A stretch of 64,000 nucleotides of DNA from an uncultured Chthonomonas sp. (GTDB lineage: Bacteria; Armatimonadota; Chthonomonadetes; Chthonomonadales; Chthonomonadaceae). Made by a program: the position numbers and the translations under genes. The stretch is taken from contig CAIONQ010000036.1 in the NCBI GenBank assembly GCA_903859705.1, positions 1 to 64,000 of the forward strand, in the 5' to 3' direction. Position 1 is the first letter of the stretch; every line of letters begins with the position of its first letter. The notes under the pieces were generated by a model. The model searched no databases. It was given only the letters and a program-made list of their open reading frames with translations, and was not told where the DNA came from. Positions 9,364 to 17,674 of the stretch are shown here, in pieces.

Positions 9364-10442
9364 ACTGCAGGGAACGGTTTGTTAACACGCTTTGTTACCA
9401 GGCAGTAGATAGGCCACCACTAATTGCAACCGGAGGTTGGCCCGAAACGGCTCAGCGCTGGCGGGAAGAAGGATGGGATGGCGGTTCGTTGACAAAACGC
9501 TTTGGTGCCGACAACTGGATCTGGCGAACACAGTTGCTATTTCCCTGTCCGCCGTTCACGGAAGAAGTGATAGAAGAAAACGCGGAAACGAAGATCATCC
9601 GAAACCATGAGGGCATTCTCATGGAGATCCCCACTTTGTGGCGGGAGAGCTCCATGCCCCGCTTTCTCCGGTTTCCGGTAGAGGTGATGGACGATTTCAG
9701 GGCATTTGCAGATGAACGGCTACAGCCAGATCGGCAACTGAGACTTGGGCCAAATTGGGCTGCAGAGTGTGCCGCATGGAACACCAGAACGGAGCCGTTG
9801 ATTGTATTTTCCGATAGGTGGGGTGGCTTCTTTGGTCCCCTTAGAAACCTTATGGGAGTTGAGAACTTATGCAAAGCCTTTTATGACGATCCCGGGTTGA
9901 TTGAAGCAATGATGGATCATATCGCAGACTTGATCATCATGGTAATGGACCGGGTGCTTACCGACACAAAGATAGATATGTTTGCCTTTTGGGAAGACAT
10001 GGCGTATAGAGGCGGCTCTTTAATATCCCCTCGTCTGGTGCGCAAATACATGCTGCCGCGATACAAGCGCGTGATTGAATTCTTGAAATCACGCGGGGTG
10101 AACCTGATTGGGTTAGATAGCGACGGAGACATCAATCAGTTGATCCCAATCTGGATGGAGGCCGGAGTAAACTTGCTTTGGCCATTCGAAGTGCAATCTG
10201 GAATGGATGTGTGCTCCGTGAGGCGCGAATTTGGCAGAGAGTTGCGGATACTCGGCGGCATCGATAAGCGGGCACTGGCATGCACTCATCGAGACATCGA
10301 GTTGGCTGTGGATGCGGTAATGCCGGTGGTTGCGGATGGCGGTTACGTGCCGTACCTGGATCACTCCTGCCCGCCAGACATCTCCTGGGGTAACTTTTGC
10401 TACTATATGGATTATCTCTCGAGGCGGCTGGTGTGCGGGTAA
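9360..10442 (+). CDS. URO-D (HemE-like) family protein, not a heme enzyme by context
   Basis: The 360-residue product has the uroporphyrinogen decarboxylase / corrinoid methyltransferase TIM-barrel fold. It begins MNCRERFVNTLCYQAVDRPPL, typical of this superfamily, and has LISPRLVRKYMLPRYKRVI near residue 220 and LRILGGIDKRAL near 295. It overlaps the GH106-like gene by ATGA, so the two are translationally coupled. No heme genes are nearby. Related orphan URO-D proteins are common in sugar clusters of Planctomycetes, Verrucomicrobia and Lentisphaerae; they may demethylate or otherwise modify substrates. I see no corrinoid protein partner here. Function not established. Confidence 0.85.
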   Translation: MNCRERFVNTLCYQAVDRPPLIATGGWPETAQRWREEGWDGGSLTKRFGADNWIWRTQLLFPCPPFTEEVIEENAETKIIRNHEGILMEIPTLWRESSMPRFLRFPVEVMDDFRAFADERLQPDRQLRLGPNWAAECAAWNTRTEPLIVFSDRWGGFFGPLRNLMGVENLCKAFYDDPGLIEAMMDHIADLIIMVMDRVLTDTKIDMFAFWEDMAYRGGSLISPRLVRKYMLPRYKRVIEFLKSRGVNLIGLDSDGDINQLIPIWMEAGVNLLWPFEVQSGMDVCSVRREFGRELRILGGIDKRALACTHRDIELAVDAVMPVVADGGYVPYLDHSCPPDISWGNFCYYMDYLSRRLVCG

Positions 10443-11374
10443 TTTCGGGTGTGGATAGGAATTCTCAATGATGAACGTTCAATTTCGTTAACGATTGCTG
10501 CCGCCGCCCGTGCGCAGTTCACACGTGGCAGAGCCAACGCTAACATCCAAGACCGAAAAGTTGCATACCAGCATGAGTCGTGTTGTGCTAAGCATGTTCC
10601 AGTAACCGGGTCCGCGCGCGTCGAACCTAAATGCGGAGGTGGGCATACTGAGCGAATAGGTACCAGAGGGCGTTTCGCCAGGGGTTTTTCCACCTATCGC
10701 GCACAAACAACACTCAACAATGCTCCACACAGGGCACGGAATCCTGTTAATCCACAACATGTTGCCCACGTGATGCGTTGAGCGTGCTGCACTGATTCCA
10801 GGTTGGCCGAATGGGAAAAGCGGCGAGGAGGTATAAAATAGCAACGCTCAGTGAGGCTGGAAGCTTTTACTACACTCCCCTCCTGTTGCTAAGCAAAATG
10901 CCCGGCACAAGAGGGGAGTGGTGTTATTTTACGAAGAGATACCGCCCTACACTGTCTCATTAATCGCTTAGTAAGCTGTATACCCAGACTTTTGCCGACA
11001 GTTCCGACACCAGATTGCATCATATGGCAGCATAGAATTAGTCATAGTTTGACAAGTCAATAGCACAGGATCTTAAATTTCTTGCAATTGTTGTTGTCTA
11101 AATATCACAGCAATCTCGGTATATCAGCTAACATTATTCCCTGTCAATGACGAAAAGAAAATACCTAAGGCATTCATAATGCTTGCATTACAATCCCAAA
11201 GCGTCTATACCCCTACTCACTCTGCGAGGTAGGGCAAACCGGAGATGGTCCCCGAAAAAGGCAAACACTAACCCAACCGCCTTTAATAACAGGCCTACTG
11301 CAATCCTCCTGTACATAGTGCACCAAGCCCATCCCCTTCGCATAATCACACCCCTGTACAGGTAATCTATTATC
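10443..11374. other. Non-coding 0.9-kb interval
   Basis: Several frames are open for 60-118 codons on both strands, but none has a ribosome binding site, a recognisable domain or a composition like the flanking genes. The interval contains a hairpin at 10873-10920 and a TTGACA (11049-11054) with TTAAAT 18 bases downstream that could be a promoter reading right. The right part (11000-11170) is AT-richer than the surroundings. Confidence 0.5.
10839..10925 (+). ncRNA. Candidate structured RNA or terminator with pseudoknot potential
   Basis: CACTCCCCTC (10873-10882) pairs with GAGGGGAGTG (10911-10920) around a 28-base loop. The loop contains GTTGCTA (10885-10891), which is the exact complement of TAGCAAC (10839-10845) upstream. 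The two pairings together would form a pseudoknot. A TATAAAAT sequence at 10832-10839 could be a promoter element, in which case the 5' arm may not be transcribed. It may simply be the terminator of the GH106/URO-D operon. No known RNA family is recognised. Confidence 0.3.
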
Positions 11375-12508
11375 ATGTTAACCACTCCTTCTACACACGG
11401 GCGATTTGCTGCCTCCATAAGGTTATGCTTTATGATGTTGGCTGGTTTTGTCGGCGCTGCCGCTTACGGCCAGGGCCACACGGATGTTGTATGGGAGCGC
11501 ACCGGCACTAATGGCCCACGCCTCATTCAGGAAGGCGCGGTTTACGGCCGAATTATCCGGTTGCGAAGCGGCGCCCTGCTGTGTGGTTATGAACGCGATG
11601 GCAGATGCTGGGTGAAGCGCAGCGAGGATGAAGGCAGAACATGGGGACAGGAGCTGCTGGCAGCACAATCTTCCGTGGGCGGTGCCGCCAATCCGGAGGT
11701 GCTTTCTCTGGCAGATGGCCGTATTCTACTATGCATTAATGAACGGCCTACCGATCGCCGCAGTCCGTTTCGTATACTAACTCGCTTTAGCCGTGATGAG
11801 GGCAAAACCTGGACCGACGGCTCCGTGATTTACACAGCAGACTCCGATCCGCGAAATGGCTGCTGGGAACCGTGCGCACGCCATTTGCCAAACGGTGAAA
11901 TCCTGCTGTTTTTTGCCAACGAAAGCCCTTACAGGCACAGCGACGAACAGGAGATTTCGGTGGTTCGATCGCGGGATGGCGCACGTAGCTGGTCTGCCAC
12001 AGAAACAGCCGCCTTCCGGAAGGGACACCGCGATGGCATGCCTGTGCCTCTGCTACTGCCAGATGGCACCTTGCTGATGGCGATAGAAGACAACGGAAAC
12101 GGACCACTTCAGCCCGCTGTGATACGTTACACAAAAAGCGATTTGAGTGCTTTTACAGCCGTTGGAGGCGAAAGCGATCAACGTATATTCCCCGTTCGGC
12201 CACCGCTTGCAAAGGATAGGTATGCCGGGGCACCTTATCTCTGCCTCTTAAAGGATGGTACCGTTCTGCTCTCCAGCCAGAGCGATGAAAACGGGCACAA
12301 TCAACGCATGGTGGTTTACACTGGCACCCCACCCTACCGCACATTCTCCAACAGAAGCGAGCCCTTTCTGCTGCCAACACAAACCGCTGGTAACTGGAAC
12401 AGCCTGTTTGTTCTGAATTCCGATACGGTATTCGCTCTTTCTTCTACCGCCATCGGCGGCCGATTCGGATTGTGGATGGCTACCGGCCACTTAGTATCTC
12501 GTCCCTGA
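11375..12508 (+). CDS. Secreted sialidase-fold (BNR/Asp-box) protein
   Basis: The 377-residue product has an N-terminal signal peptide (hydrophobic residues 16-31, cleavage near AYGQG). Asp-box motifs of the six-bladed sialidase propeller are visible: SEDEGRTWG near residue 83, SRDEGKTWTD near 137, and a degenerate SRDGARSWS near 193. The spacing fits exo-alpha-sialidase-like proteins, many of which act on other sugars or have no proven activity. Start ATG 11375 has only a weak AGGT upstream. It is followed 30 bases later by another secreted protein gene on the same strand, so the two probably form a transcript. Confidence 0.8.
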   Translation: MLTTPSTHGRFAASIRLCFMMLAGFVGAAAYGQGHTDVVWERTGTNGPRLIQEGAVYGRIIRLRSGALLCGYERDGRCWVKRSEDEGRTWGQELLAAQSSVGGAANPEVLSLADGRILLCINERPTDRRSPFRILTRFSRDEGKTWTDGSVIYTADSDPRNGCWEPCARHLPNGEILLFFANESPYRHSDEQEISVVRSRDGARSWSATETAAFRKGHRDGMPVPLLLPDGTLLMAIEDNGNGPLQPAVIRYTKSDLSAFTAVGGESDQRIFPVRPPLAKDRYAGAPYLCLLKDGTVLLSSQSDENGHNQRMVVYTGTPPYRTFSNRSEPFLLPTQTAGNWNSLFVLNSDTVFALSSTAIGGRFGLWMATGHLVSRP

Positions 12509-12538
12509 TCGAAACTCTTGAATCCCGGGTTATTACGC

Positions 12539-14407
12539 ATGAACCGAAAATCTATCCCCGCACTACTCACACTTGCATCCCTTGCCGCCGCTCCCTCCTT
12601 TGCTTCCGATAGGTCGCTCGAGTCTGCATGGAAGCGCGTGGATTACACCGGTGCTGCCAGTGGCAAGCTGAGTTTGCCGCTGCTTCCCGGCACCAGCGGT
12701 TTTACCTTTACCATGTATGGGGCACCGGGGTCAGCGGCAGCTATTCAAGAACTTGCTGAAGTGATGAAGGCGAACGACCTTGGCAACGGCTTTGACCCGG
12801 CGGGAAGTTCCGAAGCGGAGCTTGCAGATGCCTGCCGATACCTGTCCCAAATAGGCTGGCCCAGCATCTTCTACTCTGGAGCAGAGATGCAGATTAAGGG
12901 CGGGCGGGCTGTTTTCGGAGAGAAAACGCGCGCCGCACTGGATATAATGCGTAGCCGGCCGCTTTACGCAGCTTATCAACTTGGCGAGTGGGGCTACTAC
13001 CTTCATAACCTCAGCAATAATGAGGGCTGGCTAAAGGACGTATACGGCCCAGATTTCGAGAAGTACCGATTTGTGGTGAAGCCAGCTGGCCTTGCCGGGT
13101 ACGAACATATGCCGGCAAGCAAGCAGGAGTGCTACGATTACGTTAAGGACTACTACACAAGCCGCCAGAACGACCTTTGTGGAAGCGTAATCAGCGTTAC
13201 AGGGCACAGCCAGTATGAGGCATATGCAGCCGAGTGGGGTGCATCGTGCGTGGGGCTGGAACTGGGAGAAAACATTGGGTTTACTCAGTGTAAGCTGGCG
13301 TTTGCACGTGGGGCGGCGCGCCAATGGAACAAGCCATGGAGCGTGCAGGTTAGCCCCTGGTTTGGCCCCAGTTGCACAAGTAGTGGCCCCCTGCGAACCG
13401 AAAGCGGGATTGTGCGCGGCCTGGATGCAGGGCATTCGCTCAGCTTTTACCGGCGCCTATGGACCCATGCCTGGTTTGCCGGCGCGGCCATGGTAACGCC
13501 AGAAAACAGCATCGCAACCGCATTTGATACGCCCGCTCGCCCCTGGAACCTCACCACGTATGGCAAACAGATGCAGCTGTTCTTCCGATTTACGCGCAGC
13601 CATGATCGGGGAGTGCCGTACACGCCGGTGGCCGTGGTGCTGGATCATCTCGCCGGTTACAACGCCTATATGGATAAGCCATGGGGAACTCTGAAGCCAA
13701 CCGCAGGAGACAGGCAAGTGAGAGACCTGTTCGATAGCCAGCTATTTCCCGGGGCAGACCACGTGCATGTACGCACAGAGGAGCTTAAGGCAAACCCCGA
13801 AGCAGGGTATTTGCGGGCAACCCCGGTGGGCGAGATTTTTGATGTGCTTTTAAGCTCTGCCACCGCAGATACCCTTTCGGCATACCCGGTGATAATGCTG
13901 GCAGGCGATATGGAGTTTGCACCTGGGTTCGTTAGTGCTTTAACAGCGGCTGCAAAGCATGGCAGCCAGATATGGCTGAGCCGGGCCCATAAAGCGGCCC
14001 TGGGTACCGCCTATCCCGAGCTGGCGCATTCTGGCCGTGTGGTGGTGTTGGAGGAAGGAACCGTAGGAAATGCGGGCCGCTCATCGGCAATTAGTGATGC
14101 CCGGCTGTTAAGCCTGAAGGCGCTGCTTCCCTTCGAGGTTTCGGGTGATGCCGTGGAGTACCAGGTAAACAGAACAAAGAGCGGCTGGGCAATAGAGCTT
14201 ATCAACAATCAGGGTGTGATTAAGAAGGGCGATACTCCGGCGATAGTCGATAACAGTGCCATGGCAAAGATAACCCTCCGCCCGAAGTTTAAAGCGGCAC
14301 ATGTGGACGCCTGGACCCCGGAAACAAAAATCTCCCCGGCACGCAATGCGCTACAAGTGCGCATCGGCCCCGGGGAGTCGGCTATTCTGGAGTTCCGGCT
14401 GCGTTAA
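12539..14407 (+). CDS. Secreted protein of unknown function, probable glycoside-hydrolase-like TIM barrel
   Basis: The 622-residue product starts at ATG 12539 (an upstream TTG is in frame but lacks a ribosome binding site). Signal peptide at 1-22 (LASLAAAPSFASD). The body has alternating hydrophobic strands and Trp/Tyr-rich segments (YQLGEWGYYLHNLSNNEGW near 145, GLELGENIGFTQCKLAFARG near 240, HAWFAGAAMVTPENS near 315) that suggest a sugar-active barrel. Later comes an alpha/beta domain (YPVIMLAGDMEFAPGF) and a C-terminal beta domain. GLELGE could supply an acid residue, but I cannot assign a CAZy family. Homologues seem restricted to Planctomycetes- and Verrucomicrobia-like genomes; this is from memory. 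Confidence 0.65.
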   Translation: MNRKSIPALLTLASLAAAPSFASDRSLESAWKRVDYTGAASGKLSLPLLPGTSGFTFTMYGAPGSAAAIQELAEVMKANDLGNGFDPAGSSEAELADACRYLSQIGWPSIFYSGAEMQIKGGRAVFGEKTRAALDIMRSRPLYAAYQLGEWGYYLHNLSNNEGWLKDVYGPDFEKYRFVVKPAGLAGYEHMPASKQECYDYVKDYYTSRQNDLCGSVISVTGHSQYEAYAAEWGASCVGLELGENIGFTQCKLAFARGAARQWNKPWSVQVSPWFGPSCTSSGPLRTESGIVRGLDAGHSLSFYRRLWTHAWFAGAAMVTPENSIATAFDTPARPWNLTTYGKQMQLFFRFTRSHDRGVPYTPVAVVLDHLAGYNAYMDKPWGTLKPTAGDRQVRDLFDSQLFPGADHVHVRTEELKANPEAGYLRATPVGEIFDVLLSSATADTLSAYPVIMLAGDMEFAPGFVSALTAAAKHGSQIWLSRAHKAALGTAYPELAHSGRVVVLEEGTVGNAGRSSAISDARLLSLKALLPFEVSGDAVEYQVNRTKSGWAIELINNQGVIKKGDTPAIVDNSAMAKITLRPKFKAAHVDAWTPETKISPARNALQVRIGPGESAILEFRLR

Positions 14408-14420
14408 GCCAGCGCAGAGA

Positions 14421-15278
14421 TCAGAACTGCTTCCACAGCTTTTCAAAGTTGCGCAGGCACTTCTCCACACAAACAAGCGGCGGTTCGCCGTAACTCTCCT
14501 GCTCAACAATAAAGTACTTAACCGGGGCTTTCGTCTTAAGGATGGGGATCACCTCATTCCAGTGTTCGTCGCCTTCACCAAGCAGTGCGTTCTTGTTGGT
14601 GGAAGAGAAGTCCTTTACATGTACCGTCTGGATCTGTTTAGGGTGTTTTAACAGATATGGAGCGGCCTGAATACCTGCCGAAAGTGCATTGCCCGTATCG
14701 AACTGCATGGCAACGGATTTGTCTGCGTTGTTCCAGAAGATGTCCCAGATGGGTTCCCCATCAACCATTTTCCACTCGTAATCTTCATTGTGCCAGCCAA
14801 TGGCAATCCCCCGCTCGGCAGCCTTTTTTGCAACATCGCCAAAGAAGTGGGCCGTGTCTATAATCTGTGCGCGGGTGCTGCGCCTGTTATCTGGTATCCA
14901 CGGCACCACAACCATCTTGCAGCCAATACCATCGGCATAGTCCAGGGTTTTCTGCAGGTTGTCGCCGGTTAGCGCATTCATATCCACATGTGTGCCGTAG
15001 CACTTTAAGCCCGTATCATCCAGTAACTTCTTTAGCTCTTGTGGGGTGTGGCCGTAGTAACCGGCAAACTCAACCCCGGTAAAGCCCATCTTAGCAACGG
15101 CTTTCAGAGTACCAACCAGATCCTTTGCACAATCGTTGCGCACAGAGTAGAGCTGAAGGCCGACTTTGATTGGGTGCCCTTTGCGATCTTTGAGCACATC
15201 CGCTTTCGCGGTTAACGACGTGAAGGTAACCGCAGCAAGCGCAGCTGCAGCCATGATCACATTTCGACGATTGATCAT
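14421..15278 (-). CDS. Tat-exported sugar phosphate isomerase/epimerase-like protein
   Basis: The 285-residue product starts at ATG 15278 (MINRRNVIMAAAALAAVTF), a twin-arginine-type signal peptide; the frame stays open to 15317 but without a better start. The rest is a xylose-isomerase-like TIM barrel: KVGLQLYSVRNDCAKDLVGT, MGFTGVEFAGYYG, metal-site candidates in WHNEDYEW, QFDTGNA, HVKDF and the final FIVEQE. This fold isomerises or epimerises sugars, or cleaves 3-keto-sugars. It is convergent with the preceding secreted protein (13-base gap). An 8-base palindrome GGTATACC sits just upstream of the start (15285-15292). Confidence 0.85.
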   Translation of the reverse strand: MINRRNVIMAAAALAAVTFTSLTAKADVLKDRKGHPIKVGLQLYSVRNDCAKDLVGTLKAVAKMGFTGVEFAGYYGHTPQELKKLLDDTGLKCYGTHVDMNALTGDNLQKTLDYADGIGCKMVVVPWIPDNRRSTRAQIIDTAHFFGDVAKKAAERGIAIGWHNEDYEWKMVDGEPIWDIFWNNADKSVAMQFDTGNALSAGIQAAPYLLKHPKQIQTVHVKDFSSTNKNALLGEGDEHWNEVIPILKTKAPVKYFIVEQESYGEPPLVCVEKCLRNFEKLWKQF

Positions 15279-15455
15279 ACTGGTGGTATACCCCTTCCAG
15301 GCTAAATATACTGGCATTGCAAGCCCACAAATTAGGGTTATGCACAGCGTGGATATTTAGAGTACCACGGCGAGCCAAATTAGCGTGTATACTGCAACGT
15401 GCTCTCCCCCGTCCATCGCCGTGCGGTACTTTCTCCAGTTTGTGAAAGGCAATCC

Positions 15456-16268
15456 ATGAAATCCAATCGCTTCAAAGCATTTACGCTAATCGAACTCCTC
15501 GTTGTCATCGCAATTATCGCAATTCTTGCTGCCATACTGTTTCCAGTGTTTGCCCGTGCGCGTGAAAGCGCTCGGCAGTCTTCCTGCCTTTCCAACATGA
15601 AGCAGGCAAACACGGCCACGCTTATGTATGTGCAGGATTATGATGAGATGTTCCCCACCCTTACACGTGATTTCACTACATCGCCAGTAACCACAACGGA
15701 TGTCTCTACATTGCTTCAGCCCTATATAAAGAATACGCAGGTGTTTTTCTGCCCGGATCGCAGCCAGACCGGCTGTTATGCAGATACAACTCTGAAGTGT
15801 ATGGGCGTTGGCTACAACTGGGGGCCCATTCAGTTTAACGGCGGCGGGCTCTTAAACCCGAACTCAGGCACCGCTTCGCTGGCGATTTACGGCGGAGTGA
15901 GCCTGGCATCCCTATCGGCGCCGGCAGATACCTTTGCGTTTGGCGATACTCAGGACACACCGTTCTATACCATTACAGCCAACAACATGCTCTCGTTCTT
16001 TAAGGGAACTTCAAATAGCTCCCTCATTCATGCAGGGCGTTATAACATGGCTTACACGGATGGCCATGCAAAGAACATGAACTGGCATGCAGGCAAGAGC
16101 GGCCTGTTTAGCGGCCAGATCTTTTCGGCGCCACGTAACACTGCGGATCAATCGAAGTGGTGTGCAGATCCCACGGCTGTTATTACCAGCCCAACCGGCG
16201 GAACCCTGGCATGTGGGCAGGTTGTGCCGGCCGTTATAAACAATGGGGTAACCTGGCTGGCAGATTGA
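15456..16268 (+). CDS. Type IV prepilin-like protein (DUF1559-like)
   Basis: The 270-residue product has the prepilin peptidase site and hydrophobic helix [18 protein letters not shown] (residues 9-26) followed by [18 protein letters not shown]. The C-terminal part has [15 protein letters not shown], the pilin tail seen in Planctomycetes and Armatimonadota. Such proteins are cleaved after the glycine/alanine before F and anchored or assembled in pilus- or secretion-like structures. ATG 15456 follows AAAGG. It is a single gene ending near a strong shared terminator. The mature part is highly divergent from the other two prepilins in this window. Confidence 0.9.
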   Translation: MKSNRFKAFTLIELLVVIAIIAILAAILFPVFARARESARQSSCLSNMKQANTATLMYVQDYDEMFPTLTRDFTTSPVTTTDVSTLLQPYIKNTQVFFCPDRSQTGCYADTTLKCMGVGYNWGPIQFNGGGLLNPNSGTASLAIYGGVSLASLSAPADTFAFGDTQDTPFYTITANNMLSFFKGTSNSSLIHAGRYNMAYTDGHAKNMNWHAGKSGLFSGQIFSAPRNTADQSKWCADPTAVITSPTGGTLACGQVVPAVINNGVTWLAD

Positions 16269-16391
16269 TGCAAGGCAGCGAGGGTACTTCGGCTAGCGAG
16301 GATAGGTAGGCAGTTAGGGGTGCAGCTCTCCAATGCATATCGCCGTAGATTGCCTCTGGCTGCGTCCATCATGCTGCACACATAAGTAACG

Positions 16392-16427
16392 AGAGCTCCC
16401 GGGCGTTTGCCTGGGAGCTCTTTTTTG
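16392..16427. terminator. Bidirectional terminator between prepilin and HEAT-repeat genes
   Basis: AGAGCTCCCGGGC (16392-16404) pairs with GCCTGGGAGCTCT (16409-16421) through one G-U pair and a GTTT loop, followed by a T run. The minus-strand HEAT gene stops at 16429, so it serves both convergent genes. Confidence 0.9.
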
Positions 16428-16428
16428 A

Positions 16429-17487
16429 TTAGTTGTGAGCCGAACTAGCCCTCAACATCTCGCCTGGAACCATTGCCAGCTCCCCACTATTGGGGCGCAA
16501 TAGTACTGTTGGATCCACGGCCGCACAGGCGCTGGAGCTTCTGAGTAGCGTTTCTCTCATTTCCAGCGCATGGGCATTCACTCCAATTTGCGTAATTGCT
16601 TCCTGGGCGTACTGGCGTGCGTAGGGAGATTCCTTTGGGTTAGATACAATGCTCTTAAGTGCTGGTATTACGGTAGCATCGCCAGAACAACGCATGGCTC
16701 TGAAGATATTCAATCTGAGATGCCGGCCACCCTTTTCTGCCGCTTTCATCAGTTTTCGAGACCCATTGTTACCAAAATCTAAACGGCCATTTGTTTTCCG
16801 TATCTCCTCACTGGTGAGCAACTTGTTCAGCATTTCAGTAGCCGCGCGCGTTACGGCCGTGCTACCGTAACTAACAAACTCCGCAAGCGCACCGGCAGCC
16901 ACTGTTCCAGGCAATTCAGCAAGGATGCATACAGCGACGTATTGAAGATTATCTGGTTGACAGGTAATCGCCGCCCAACTTCTGCTGTTGCTTATGCCCG
17001 TATGTTCCAGCTTCTTCTTGTCTGGGCCTCTAGAGAACAACCAGGACAGTGGGTCGATAAATCCACCAAGACCCACAATAATGGCGATAATTGCCGCTAC
17101 AACAATTGAAACAAGGGCTACGGTTCCCACCTTTTTAAAGGCAGCATCACGCCGGTCCAGCGCAATTGCCTGGACGATTGTTTCTACACCTCGAGGATCG
17201 CCCCAGCGTGCCAGCGCTTGAAACGCCGCCACCTGGTCTGTGCCTTTGCTCTGCAAAGCGGCCGTAATAAGCGCCGAATATGCTGGCACCCCAATGGATT
17301 TCAGTGCGCTAAGGGCTGCCTCGGCAACCGGAATTCTTACAGCATTTAACGAAGCTGTCAGCACTGGCAATCCGAGGGTCGGGCAACATCTCGCAACGGC
17401 TATTACCTCGTCCACAGATATGGCAATGCCCCGCTTCATGGCACGCCGGGCATCTTCCATACAGAAGCTGTCATCGTAATCATGCAT
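16429..17487 (-). CDS. HEAT-repeat membrane protein of unknown function
   Basis: The 352-residue product consists of helical repeats (VAEAALSALKSIGVPAYSALI near residue 53, QVAAFQALARWGDPRGVETI near 85). A strong membrane helix (VGTVALVSIVVAAIIAIIVG) lies near residues 119-138. A second block of HEAT-like repeats near 265-310 has ATVIPALKSIVSNPKESPYA. Both sides of the membrane segment carry repeat units, so it is probably a scaffold. ATG 17487 has GGAGA nine bases upstream. No enzymatic motif is visible. Confidence 0.75.
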   Translation of the reverse strand: MHDYDDSFCMEDARRAMKRGIAISVDEVIAVARCCPTLGLPVLTASLNAVRIPVAEAALSALKSIGVPAYSALITAALQSKGTDQVAAFQALARWGDPRGVETIVQAIALDRRDAAFKKVGTVALVSIVVAAIIAIIVGLGGFIDPLSWLFSRGPDKKKLEHTGISNSRSWAAITCQPDNLQYVAVCILAELPGTVAAGALAEFVSYGSTAVTRAATEMLNKLLTSEEIRKTNGRLDFGNNGSRKLMKAAEKGGRHLRLNIFRAMRCSGDATVIPALKSIVSNPKESPYARQYAQEAITQIGVNAHALEMRETLLRSSSACAAVDPTVLLRPNSGELAMVPGEMLRASSAHN

Positions 17488-17674
17488 ACCACATGGTCTC
17501 CGAGAAGGCGAAGCATCACTCTATGAACACGCTAGTAAACGGGGATATCGTGAAATTCATGTTACGTTAACATATTTTGGGGCGTGAGCACGATATACTG
17601 AGTCACATGTTGGGTGCGGCAGATTTCACACTGTGCCCTCCCATAGATTTGCTTTCAGAGATAGGACTCGAGAA

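Noticed and set aside
10449-10844. Open frames of 93-118 codons on both strands in the 0.9-kb interval
   Set aside because: No ribosome binding site, no domain, and they overlap each other; treated as non-coding.
11183-11365. 60-codon frame upstream of the sialidase-fold gene
   Set aside because: AT-rich, no ribosome binding site, no similarity; chance frame.
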